5,614 nt of DNA from Gorillibacterium sp. (lineage in GTDB: Bacteria; Bacillota; Bacilli; Paenibacillales; NBRC-103111), in assembly GCA_023511325.1 (NCBI GenBank), contig JAIMBU010000239.1, positions 1 through 5,614 of the forward strand. Direction: 5' to 3'. The position numbers and the translations under genes were made by a program. Positions 1 to 5,607 of the stretch are shown one piece after another (position 1 is the stretch's first letter; each line of letters opens with the position of its first letter). The notes beneath the pieces were generated by a model. That model had not been told where the DNA came from. It ran no database searches and was given only the letters and a program-made list of their open reading frames with translations.

Positions 1-1
1 A

Positions 2-52
2 AGCAAACGGATTAATCTGTCTACTAAGTCTGTAAAACGTATTTTTGATTGA
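2..52 (+). CDS. possible 3' end of an upstream gene (partial, unidentified)
   Basis: One frame is open from the window edge to a TGA at 50-52 and reads SKRINLSTKSVKRIFD. A hairpin terminator starts 25 bases after this stop, which is the spacing expected at the end of a gene. Sixteen codons are too few to identify a product, and an open run of this length can occur by chance. If real, the gene is convergent with the TetR gene and shares its terminator. Confidence 0.3.
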   Translation, partial: SKRINLSTKSVKRIFD

Positions 53-76
53 ATAGGAAGCAAATAGTGATAAAAC

Positions 77-116
77 AAAAGTAGCCCGTCCTCTAATGAG
101 AAATGGGCTACTTTTT
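77..116. terminator. bidirectional rho-independent terminator after tetR
   Basis: An 11-bp perfect stem pairs AAAAGTAGCCC (77-87) with GGGCTACTTTT (105-115) around a 17-nt loop. On the plus strand it is followed by a T-run. On the minus strand, downstream of the TetR stop at 140, the stem ends in TTTT and continues TTTTGTTTTA. It can therefore end transcription of tetR and of any gene entering from the left. The flank and loop closely match the second terminator at 2650-2689. Confidence 0.85.
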
Positions 117-139
117 ACTTTTCCGTCAAGTACAGAAGG

Positions 140-739
140 TCATTCCTGATCTATGGGCTGGTCGTATTTTGATGTAAACGGAGCCAGCAGAGAAAGCTGC
201 TTGGCGAGAAAAAGCGGCGTGTAGGGCATATCATTGCGAAGCCATGAGACAATTGTACCGATGAAGGCGGAGGAGACGTACCAGATTACGATATCTTTCG
301 GAACGCTCATAGAGGAAGCGCCTCGCTCCTCGATTCTGCTGGTGATCTCATCAACCATCAGCTTCAGAAGACGTTCATTAAAGACGGGTATACGTTTTGT
401 AGCGAGTAGCACCTTGTAAAAATTGGAGTTTTCTGCGATATACTCAAGAATTTTGACCAACATGGACCAATCATTTTCTATAGGCAAGGACTGATTTGGA
501 GCATTCTGCAAGATAGCATTAATGTCATTAATCATTTTATCCGCCATGCGCTCCATCATATCCGGAATATCCCTGTAATGAAGATAGAAGGTGACACGAT
601 TGATGGTAGCGCGTTGCGCAATACGATTCACGGTTATTTTCTCAAGTTCAATCTCCTGAAGCAAATGGATAAATGCATCTCCAATCAATTGGCGCGTGCG
701 GATTACACGCGGATCTGTACGCTTTGATGTTATTGACAT
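140..739 (-). CDS. TetR/AcrR-family transcriptional repressor, probable regulator of the divergent exporter
   Basis: A 199-residue DNA-binding regulator, of usual length for TetR proteins. The N-terminal helix-turn-helix is clear: about residues 35-57 include ITVNRIAQRATINRVTFY and the HYRD that closes the TetR_N domain. The C-terminal half ends in a segment (SSAFIGTIVSWLRNDMP) resembling the TetR_C_8 ligand domain of DhaS-like regulators; that is recognition by eye. The start chosen is ATG at 739, because the GAAAGGAA Shine-Dalgarno at 750-757 is well spaced from it. A GTG at 745 (two residues longer) is closer and less likely. The gene diverges from a DHA2 multidrug exporter, the classical arrangement for local repression released by an exported drug. 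The ligand cannot be read from sequence. The frame is intact and followed by a terminator. Confidence 0.9.
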   Translation of the reverse strand: MSITSKRTDPRVIRTRQLIGDAFIHLLQEIELEKITVNRIAQRATINRVTFYLHYRDIPDMMERMADKMINDINAILQNAPNQSLPIENDWSMLVKILEYIAENSNFYKVLLATKRIPVFNERLLKLMVDEITSRIEERGASSMSVPKDIVIWYVSSAFIGTIVSWLRNDMPYTPLFLAKQLSLLAPFTSKYDQPIDQE

Positions 740-802
740 GGGCACTCATTTCCTTTCGATTAAATGCTCTGTACGACAATTTCATCTTGTTTTGTAGATT
801 AC

Positions 803-831
803 TTTTTACTTAGACGACAGATCCTGTTCAA
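803..831 (-). promoter_or_regulatory. candidate tetR promoter
   Basis: Read on the minus strand, TTGAAC (826-831) and TAAAAA (803-808) each match four of six consensus bases and are separated by 17 bp. The predicted transcript starts about 55-60 bases before the TetR start codon. A copy of the 13-bp shared element lies immediately upstream (836-848). Both boxes are moderate matches, so this is a candidate only. Confidence 0.4.
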
Positions 832-835
832 TTGT

Positions 836-848
836 AAACTAATAAACA
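836..848 (-). promoter_or_regulatory. candidate TetR operator, copy near the tetR promoter
   Basis: On the minus strand this reads TGTTTATTAGTTT, identical over 13 bp to plus-strand 930-942. It lies just upstream of the proposed tetR -35 box and upstream of the exporter -35 box. Each copy reads in the direction of the gene it precedes. Repetition of a specific 13-mer twice within one 220-bp divergent region points to a protein-binding site. TetR is the obvious candidate by position. Confidence 0.5.
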
Positions 849-867
849 TTTTTCAAAAAGCTGTTGC

Positions 868-896
868 TTGTGAAGTAGGAGAGAGATGACTATAAT
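868..896 (+). promoter_or_regulatory. exporter promoter (sigma-A type)
   Basis: A perfect TATAAT -10 box (891-896) sits 17 bp after TTGTGA (868-873), which matches four of six bases of TTGACA. Transcription would start near 903, leaving a 5' leader of about 60 bases that contains the second 13-bp element (930-942). A repressor bound there would block the polymerase just downstream of the start. Confidence 0.7.
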
Positions 897-929
897 AATA
901 AATTACGACTAGTTAATTATACAACAAAG

Positions 930-942
930 TGTTTATTAGTTT
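930..942 (+). promoter_or_regulatory. candidate TetR operator, copy in the exporter leader
   Basis: TGTTTATTAGTTT is an exact 13-bp copy, in inverted orientation, of the element at 836-848. It overlaps a perfect 10-bp palindrome, TTTCATGAAA (940-949), which lies just before the ribosome binding site. Because TetR dimers usually bind dyads, the true operator might be the 13-mer, the palindrome, or both. Confidence 0.5.
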
Positions 943-952
943 CATGAAATTT

Positions 953-958
953 GAAGGG
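953..958 (+). promoter_or_regulatory. ribosome binding site that decides the exporter start
   Basis: GAAGGG ends eight bases before ATG at 967. The in-frame TTG at 961 is only two bases away and therefore too close. A second ATG at 970 would be 11 bases away. The ATG at 967 is preferred. Confidence 0.65.
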
Positions 959-966
959 ACTTGAGT

Positions 967-2460
967 ATGATGAGTACAAGTTTAGCCTTTGACAGCAGTT
1001 CTATTAAGAAAGGCCCTCTGTTATTTGTGATGATTTTGGGGGCATTTATCGCAGTTCTGAATCAGACCATTATGAGTGTCGCACTACCTAGCCTGATGGT
1101 CGAATTTGATATTTTGGCGCCTACGGATCAATGGCTGACAACCGGCTATATGCTGGTAAACGGAATTCTTATTCCGATCACCGCCTATCTCATGCAGCGC
1201 TTTACAACTCGTGAGCTTTTTCAGACTTCTATGATTGTTTTTCTGGGCGGAACCATTGTTTCAGCAGCAGCGCATGGCTTTGAGATTTTGCTGGTTGGTC
1301 GCCTGATTCAAGCAGCTGGTGCCGGTATTATAATGCCGCTATTAATGAATGTTATCTTGACCGTTTTTCCTCCTAACAAGCGAGGAGCCGCTATGGGAAT
1401 GGTAGGTTTAGCGATTATTTTTGCCCCTGCAATCGGGCCTACATTCGCCGGTTATATCATCGAGCATTATACCTGGCAAACCATGTTTTATGGAATGATT
1501 CCATTTGTTGTTATTATTATTGCTGTCGCCTTTATATATCTAAAGAACGTGACGGAGCGAACCTATCCCAAAATAGATATTTGGAGTGCCATGCTCTCAA
1601 CAATCGGGTTTGGAGCTCTTCTTTATGGGTGCAGCAGTGCTGGAAGCAAGGGTTGGTCAAGCGAAGAAGTAATTATACTTCTTGCTGTAGGTGTTGTGTC
1701 CTTGATCTTGTTCGTCTGGCGACAGCTGGTCTCCGAGAATCCGCTTCTTGATCTCAAGGTGTTCAAGTACAGCATGTTCTCCCTAACGACCGTTATTAAT
1801 ATTGCGGCTACGATGGTCATGTATGCAGATATGATCCTGCTTCCCCTCTATTTGCAGAATGCACGTGGATACACAGCTATGGAGTCTGGGCTGCTGATGC
1901 TCCCTGGCGCTCTGCTGATGGGACTTATGATGTTGGTGACGGGCAAGCTGTTCGATCGGTTTTGAGCAAAGTGGCTGTCGATTATCGGCATAGCGATTAC
2001 TATTGTGACGACATTCGGATTTGTTAATCTGACCGATTCCACTAGTTATACGTTTTTAGTTCTGATGTCCACAGGGCGACGCTTCGGGATGGCCATGTTC
2101 CTGATGCCAATTACAACGGCGGGCCTGAACCAGTTACCTAGAAGATTGAATGCGCACGGTACAGCCATTTCCAACACGATCAAGCAGGTGGCAGGTGCGA
2201 TAGGTACTTCTCTACTTGTCACGATTATGACGACCAGAACCAAGACTCATCTTCTAGATATGATCGCCACTGGAAGTACTGCTTCACAGAAGCATATGGC
2301 GATGGAGGCGTCAATTCAGGGTATTAATGATGCGTATCTTGTCATTATCGGAATTGGAATTGTCGGTCTACTGCTTTCTTTCTTCATTAAACGTACAGGA
2401 CAGGCTGAGGAAGAAGAAACCGGAACAACCACGAACCTCAAAGTAGTTTTGGAAACATAG
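967..2460 (+). pseudogene. DHA2-family MFS multidrug exporter (LmrB/EmrB-like), interrupted by an in-frame TGA at codon 333
   Basis: Reading through the stop gives 496 residues plus the stop position, the normal length for a 14-helix DHA2 drug:H+ antiporter in the cytoplasmic membrane. Family motifs include LNQTIMSVALP in helix 1 (about 31-41), a motif-A-like loop MQRFTTRE (76-83), GRLIQAAGAG in helix 4 (111-120), and antiporter motif C ending APAIGPTFAGYI (153-164). After the break, PITTAGLNQLP and the NTIKQVAGAIGTSLL stretch are typical of LmrB-like proteins. The TGA at 1963-1965 falls in GKLFDRF-stop-AKWL, where a second motif-A-like loop expects glycine, so one G-to-T change from GGA explains it. 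The same frame stays open to TAG at 2458. The nearest restart (GTG 2005) has no Shine-Dalgarno. A 332-residue product would lose the last helices and probably not transport. The divergent TetR gene is the likely regulator; the substrate is unknown. Confidence 0.88.
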
Positions 2461-2504
2461 GAGTAGGATAGGTTGGAAGACAAGGACCCGACATACGGAC
2501 GGTC

Positions 2505-2610
2505 AGTTTCTTTAACGTTAACGTTAGTGGAACATGCAAAGGTTAGGTTCTTTGACGTTAGCGAAACATGCGAAGTCCTGTTTCTTTATTGTTAGCAGAA
2601 CATGTGAAAG
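2505..2610. repeat. three degenerate copies of a ~34-nt tandem repeat
   Basis: Copies begin near 2505, 2545 and 2579. Each contains a TTCTTT block, then a form of GACGTTAGCG, then AACATG with an A-rich AAG end. Copies two and three are 34 nt apart. Copy one is 40 nt because it carries an extra AACGTT, which creates the 14-bp palindrome TAACGTTAACGTTA at 2513-2526. The period is not a multiple of three and the array lies between the exporter stop and the terminator, so it is not coding. Function unknown; it could be a dispersed intergenic repeat of the genus. Confidence 0.75.
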
Positions 2611-2649
2611 AGCTTCTCCGCTTCGTAAAGCTTCGAATAGTGATAAAAT

Positions 2650-2689
2650 AAAAGCAGCTTATTCCTCTAATGAGGAATGAGCTGCTTTT
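2650..2689. terminator. bidirectional rho-independent terminator between the exporter and the sensor kinase
   Basis: A long hairpin pairs AAAAGCAGCT (2650-2659) with AGCTGCTTTT (2680-2689), then one T-G pair, then ATTCCTC (2661-2667) with GAGGAAT (2672-2678) around a TAAT loop. Plus-strand transcripts from the exporter would end in TTTTC. Minus-strand transcripts from the kinase would end in TTTTATTTTA. The two genes are convergent here, so a shared terminator is expected. It closely resembles the hairpin at 77-116. Confidence 0.88.
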
Positions 2690-2733
2690 CTGTGCTTTTA
2701 TTATCCCCTTCATTATTATTCAACCAAACCTTC

Positions 2734-4008
2734 TCAAGAAAGATGAACATAGAACGTGGTCGATTCACCGACCGTGCTCTTGGCGTAAATTTTCCCTTTG
2801 TGCTGCTCGATAATCGATTTAGCAATCGCTAGACCCAGACCATAACCACCTTGCGTGCGTGTCCGGGAAGCATCGGTACGGTAGAAACGGTCAAAGATTC
2901 TGGCTAGGTGTTCCGGAGCAATGCCTTCGCCCGTGTTAGAAACCGCTAGAATCACCTCGTTATTCTGCTTTTTTAGTGAAAGGGTTACGGAGCCCTTTGG
3001 ATTTGCATATTTTACGGCATTGTCCAATAGGATCATCACCACTTGTTTGATTCGCTCGTTGTTGCCATACACCAATAGATGAGGTTCAAGATCATAGTTA
3101 AGTGAAATATGCTTCTCGAAAATCACAGCCTCCATCGTCAAAATGATGTTTTCCACGGCCTCGCTTACATTGAACTTGGCTTGGATCATGCCGGCTCGGG
3201 AATCATCCATTTCCGTTAAGTAGAGCAAGTCATTGGTTAGCTTGGCCATTCTTTCTGTTTCCGATTTGATATAGTACAGCCATTTCGACTGATTGTCTAT
3301 CGTGTCTTCCTTATTGGACAAGAGCACGTCAGCGTTGGTGTTGATGATGGCTAGCGGAGTCCTTAATTCATGGGAAGCATCGGCAATAAACTGCTTCTGT
3401 TTATCGAAGGCCTCCTTGACCGGTTGGATGGACCGATTTGCGAAGAAGCGGCTTGTGAAGAATAAGATAATCAGCATCACCAAACCAACCACAGTGAAGG
3501 TATAGATTAAGTTAGTCAGAATATCCTGCTGGGCAGTAATGTCCAAGAATACAAGCATATGCCCTTCCTTCGTTGGCTGCGCGGTAAAGATCCAGTGGCT
3601 CCCATCCAGGCTGAACTGACCGGTGGCCTTATTCATCGATACGGCTTCCTTTAACGCGAGTTGATAAAACTCACTGTCCATATCAAAGTGCGAGGTTGTG
3701 TTTGTCAGGGTCCATTTATCATCGGTTTGCAGCATGAAGGAAACGGAACGCTCCGGCGGTGGATTCCCGTTGTCCATGCGCCCATTACCCAGGGTTGACT
3801 GATCGGTGGAAGCTCCCTCCGAGCCCGGCCAAGCGAAATTGTCAGGCGGCCTCTGATAAGACTCCGATATCTTATGAAGCTCCATATCGATATCTCTTCG
3901 TACATCCTGATAAGTAATCATGTAAATGGAAGCGAAGGCGATAAGCATCATAAGAGAGATCGATACTAAGTTAACAATCAAAAATCGATTTCGTAGCTTC
4001 GTAAACAT
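2734..4008 (-). CDS. membrane sensor histidine kinase (EnvZ/CiaH-like class I)
   Basis: A 424-residue two-component sensor. Helix 1 is about residues 9-31 and helix 2 about 166-186, enclosing an extracellular domain of about 130 residues with a Gly/Pro/Asn-rich stretch (62-88). The dimerisation domain has the H-box SHELRTPL with phospho-accepting His213. The ATPase domain has the N-box LLDNAVKY (Asn330), a G1 box reading NTGEGI (358-363, with Asn where many kinases have Asp), an F-box FDRFYR (372-377) and the G2 box GYGLGL (388-393). All core elements are present, so it should autophosphorylate. Only about 20 residues separate helix 2 from the dimerisation helix, so a full HAMP domain is not evident. 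ATG at 4008 overlaps the regulator's TAA as TAATG, implying translational coupling. It is the second gene of the operon and ends at TGA before the shared terminator. The signal is unknown. Confidence 0.93.
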   Translation of the reverse strand: MFTKLRNRFLIVNLVSISLMMLIAFASIYMITYQDVRRDIDMELHKISESYQRPPDNFAWPGSEGASTDQSTLGNGRMDNGNPPPERSVSFMLQTDDKWTLTNTTSHFDMDSEFYQLALKEAVSMNKATGQFSLDGSHWIFTAQPTKEGHMLVFLDITAQQDILTNLIYTFTVVGLVMLIILFFTSRFFANRSIQPVKEAFDKQKQFIADASHELRTPLAIINTNADVLLSNKEDTIDNQSKWLYYIKSETERMAKLTNDLLYLTEMDDSRAGMIQAKFNVSEAVENIILTMEAVIFEKHISLNYDLEPHLLVYGNNERIKQVVMILLDNAVKYANPKGSVTLSLKKQNNEVILAVSNTGEGIAPEHLARIFDRFYRTDASRTRTQGGYGLGLAIAKSIIEQHKGKIYAKSTVGESTTFYVHLS

Positions 4009-4685
4009 TAGCTTAGCACCTCTAATACATAACCGACGTTCCTGAGCGTGTTAATGCGTACCGCCGAATTTAAGAAGGTAAGCTTTTTCCGCAAAAAAGA
4101 GATGTAGACCTCCACGTTGTTATGTTCAACCTCGGAATCGAAGCCCCAGAGCTTTTCAATAATCTGTTCCTTAGAGGTTACAGATTGCTTCCTCGTCATC
4201 AAGAGCTCCAATAATTCACTTTCCTTTAAGTTCAGCTTGATTTCCTTCCCGTTGATGGAGAGCTTCAGCAGCGCTGTATGGAGTTCGATATCCCCAAACC
4301 TTAAAGCATCATCCGGTAGCACCTCACCCTTACGCCTTAACGCTGACCTTATTCTTGCCAATAGCTCCTCCGACGAAAAAGGCTTGGCGATATAGTCATC
4401 GGCCCCATAGTCTAGCCCGGTCACCATATCGGTGACCTCCCCTTTTGCGGTAAGAAAGATAACCGGAGTGGACACGCCTTCTTTACGGATGGACTTCAAC
4501 AAGCTGAACCCATCCATTTCAGGCATCATAATGTCGAGCAGCAGCAGATCATAGATTCCGCTTAAAGCATAATCCAACCCCGTTCTGCCGTCATGAACAG
4601 CGTCTACCGAGTAATGATGCTTCTTTAATATTTGGGTTAAGGCTTCCGCAAGATGAAGCTCGTCTTCTACGATTAATATTCTCAT
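4008..4685 (-). CDS. OmpR/PhoB-family response regulator
   Basis: A 225-residue regulator of standard family length and the cytoplasmic partner of the adjacent sensor kinase. The receiver domain (about 1-118) has the acidic pair Glu7-Asp8, phospho-acceptor Asp51 in LLLLDIMMPEMDGF, Thr79 and Lys101 in the KPF motif. The winged-helix output domain runs from about 126 to 222, with a recognition-helix region near 188-201 (NNVEVYISFLRKKL) and the terminal NTLRNVGYVLE hairpin. The ATG start is fixed by the conserved MRILIVEDE opening, with AGAGG about 11 bases upstream. It is the first gene of the operon and its TAA shares one base with the kinase ATG. It should bind direct repeats; one lies upstream at 4747-4767, suggesting autoregulation. 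Being divergent from the VTC gene, it may control that gene too. No specific named regulator is assigned. Confidence 0.95.
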   Translation of the reverse strand: MRILIVEDELHLAEALTQILKKHHYSVDAVHDGRTGLDYALSGIYDLLLLDIMMPEMDGFSLLKSIRKEGVSTPVIFLTAKGEVTDMVTGLDYGADDYIAKPFSSEELLARIRSALRRKGEVLPDDALRFGDIELHTALLKLSINGKEIKLNLKESELLELLMTRKQSVTSKEQIIEKLWGFDSEVEHNNVEVYISFLRKKLTFLNSAVRINTLRNVGYVLEVLS

Positions 4686-4731
4686 GGCGTTGCCATCCTC
4701 TGCCTAGATTGTATGTGGACTTCCTTACGCA

Positions 4732-4757
4732 ATTATATCAGCAATACCTTTAGTCAA
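4732..4757 (-). promoter_or_regulatory. extended -10 promoter of the regulator-kinase operon
   Basis: On the minus strand TGATATAAT (4732-4740) contains a perfect -10 box and the TGn extension. TTGACT (4752-4757) is a good -35 match but lies only 14 bp away, less than the usual 16-18. The promoter may therefore depend on the extended -10 or on an activator at the overlapping direct repeat. The transcript would start about 40 bases before the regulator ATG. Confidence 0.55.
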
Positions 4758-4767
4758 CCTTAATCAA
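4747..4767 (-). promoter_or_regulatory. direct repeat, candidate binding site for the OmpR-family regulator
   Basis: On the minus strand, TTGATTAAGG (4758-4767) is followed directly by TTGACTAAAGG (4747-4757), a 10-bp start-to-start repeat. OmpR-type regulators bind as head-to-tail dimers to direct repeats of 10-11 bp. The site overlaps the suboptimally spaced -35 region of the regulator's own promoter, as expected for positive autoregulation. Binding is inferred. Confidence 0.45.
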
Positions 4768-4797
4768 AGTGGCCGAGGGCAGGTCCACAAATGTTAA

Positions 4798-5052
4798 GGA
4801 ATGTAAAAGCATCTAGCTATATAAGTTGAACAAAGGAATTGAGCAAAAAGAGTGAAGTAACGGAGAGGATGTTTGGAACTGTAGGAGCGATAGCGATCGC
4901 CTTTGTCAGCAGATTTCAACCGCGAATAGCGGATCCAATTGAAGAAATCTGGGGGCAACAGCGACCGAAAGTCCAAACATTCTCCGCAGTTACGATAGCT
5001 CTGATAGTAGATTCTTAAGTTCAGCTTATATAGCATAAAGCATTTAAGATTC
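4798..5052. repeat. long imperfect palindrome (~255 bp), possible MITE-like or dispersed palindromic element
   Basis: The arms are arranged symmetrically about position 4925. GCTATATAAGTTGAAC (4816-4831) pairs with 5019-5034, with 15 of 16 bases Watson-Crick and one T-G. GTAAC (4857-4861) pairs with 4989-4993. ATGTTTGGA (4869-4877) pairs with 4972-4980. CAGATTTC (4910-4917) pairs with 4944-4951. CCGC (4920-4923) pairs with GCGG (4929-4932) at the tip. Weaker pairing continues outward to about 4798/5052. It occupies most of the gap between the regulator promoter and the VTC gene and contains no credible gene. Transcribed from either side it would form a very long hairpin. No clear target-site duplication was found. 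Confidence 0.7.
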
Positions 5053-5120
5053 ACTAAAGGTTCGGAGACTAAGCTACGAATAGAAGAAACGAGATTCATA
5101 CACGAGACATTGAGGAATAG

Positions 5121-5126
5121 AAAGGA
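5121..5126 (+). promoter_or_regulatory. ribosome binding site that decides the VTC gene start
   Basis: AAAGGA lies 10 bases before ATG at 5137. The frame stays open upstream to a TTG at 5110, but the VTC fold begins right after the ATG (FNRYENKY) and the extra nine residues are not expected. Confidence 0.6.
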
Positions 5127-5136
5127 TCTGAACAAT

Positions 5137-5607
5137 ATGGCGATCGAGGTGTTCAACCGGTACGAGAACAAGTACCTGATGGATACGAGAGCTTTTTACA
5201 GCATCTATCGGCGACTATCCGAATACATGGAACTCGATGAATACAACCGGAACCACCCGTTCTATTCCATCAGCAATCTGTATTACGATACCGAACATCA
5301 TTCGCTGGTTCGCAGCAGCCTGTCGAAGCCGAAGTATCGGGAAAAGCTGCGCATTCGCGCCTACGGCGTTCCGGCGGCCGGGGACAACGTGTACCTGGAA
5401 CTGAAGAAGAAGGTGTTCGGCCTGGTAAACAAGCGCAGGACCGGAATGAAGCTGCACGAAGCGTACGAGTTCATTCGCACGGGCAAGCCGCCGGCCTGGC
5501 GGGAAGGGATGAACCGGCAGGTGACGGCGGAGATCGAATATTTCCTGTCCCGCTACAAGCTGCAGCCGATGGTTTATCTCGCTTACGACCGGATCGCGAT
5601 GTTTTGA
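5137..5607 (+). CDS. VTC-domain polyphosphate polymerase, N-terminal part only; frame closes early
   Basis: The 156-residue reading frame matches the N-terminal part of the VTC tunnel domain, which makes polyphosphate from ATP in characterised members. Visible signatures are RYENKY (8-13), LYYDT (48-52), the basic strand KLRIRAYG (70-77), LELKKK (87-92) followed by NKRR, TAEIEYFL (130-137) and the AYDR strand (149-152). Bacterial VTC proteins usually run to about 230-250 residues. The missing part holds later tunnel strands, including an RxTFD-type strand and a final acidic/basic pair, so this product should be inactive. The stop is TTT-TGA at 5602-5607, just before the window ends. Either one extra T in the TTTT run or a GGA-to-TGA change would explain it. 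The gene diverges from the two-component operon. From memory of Firmicutes genomes, such genes often sit beside a regulator/kinase pair with DUF4956 and CotH genes; those would lie beyond this window. No convincing promoter was found between 5053 and 5120. Confidence 0.82.
   Translation: MAIEVFNRYENKYLMDTRAFYSIYRRLSEYMELDEYNRNHPFYSISNLYYDTEHHSLVRSSLSKPKYREKLRIRAYGVPAAGDNVYLELKKKVFGLVNKRRTGMKLHEAYEFIRTGKPPAWREGMNRQVTAEIEYFLSRYKLQPMVYLAYDRIAMF

Noticed and set aside
109..811. TACTTTTTACTT present at 109-120 and again at 800-811
   Set aside because: It is an exact 12-nt match but AT-rich and low in complexity; the first copy is partly the T-run of a terminator. Chance is the simpler explanation.
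1963..1965. Selenocysteine or programmed readthrough at the exporter TGA
   Set aside because: The position should be Gly, not Cys. I see no selenocysteine insertion hairpin just downstream, and DHA2 exporters are not known selenoproteins.
2005..2460. Independent 151-residue membrane protein starting at GTG 2005
   Set aside because: It is in the same frame as the exporter and continues its helices, and the GTG has no Shine-Dalgarno. It is the 3' part of the interrupted gene.
2505..2610. CRISPR array
   Set aside because: The units are directly adjacent and degenerate, with no distinct spacers and no cas genes nearby.
4117..4395. 92-codon plus-strand frame inside the response regulator, and similar short frames inside the other genes
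   Set aside because: These are antisense shadows of well-supported genes, without ribosome binding sites or recognisable domains.
4714..4789. 7-bp inverted repeat TGTGGAC / GTCCACA around the regulator promoter
   Set aside because: The arms are short and 62 bp apart, and they match no known site.
4893..4900. GCGATCGC octamer resembling the cyanobacterial HIP1 repeat
   Set aside because: A single palindromic octamer within a larger palindrome is not evidence for a HIP1 family, and nothing else suggests a cyanobacterium.
4794..5048. TTAAG at 4794-4798 and 5044-5048 as a target-site duplication of the palindrome
   Set aside because: The two copies do not sit at symmetrical ends of the arms, and TTAAG also occurs at 5014-5018, so this could be chance.
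4794..5171. 125-codon open frame on the minus strand
   Set aside because: It lies across the long palindrome and overlaps the VTC start. It has no plausible ribosome binding site or recognisable domain, and it is rich in Ser, Arg, Tyr and Phe as expected of chance translation.
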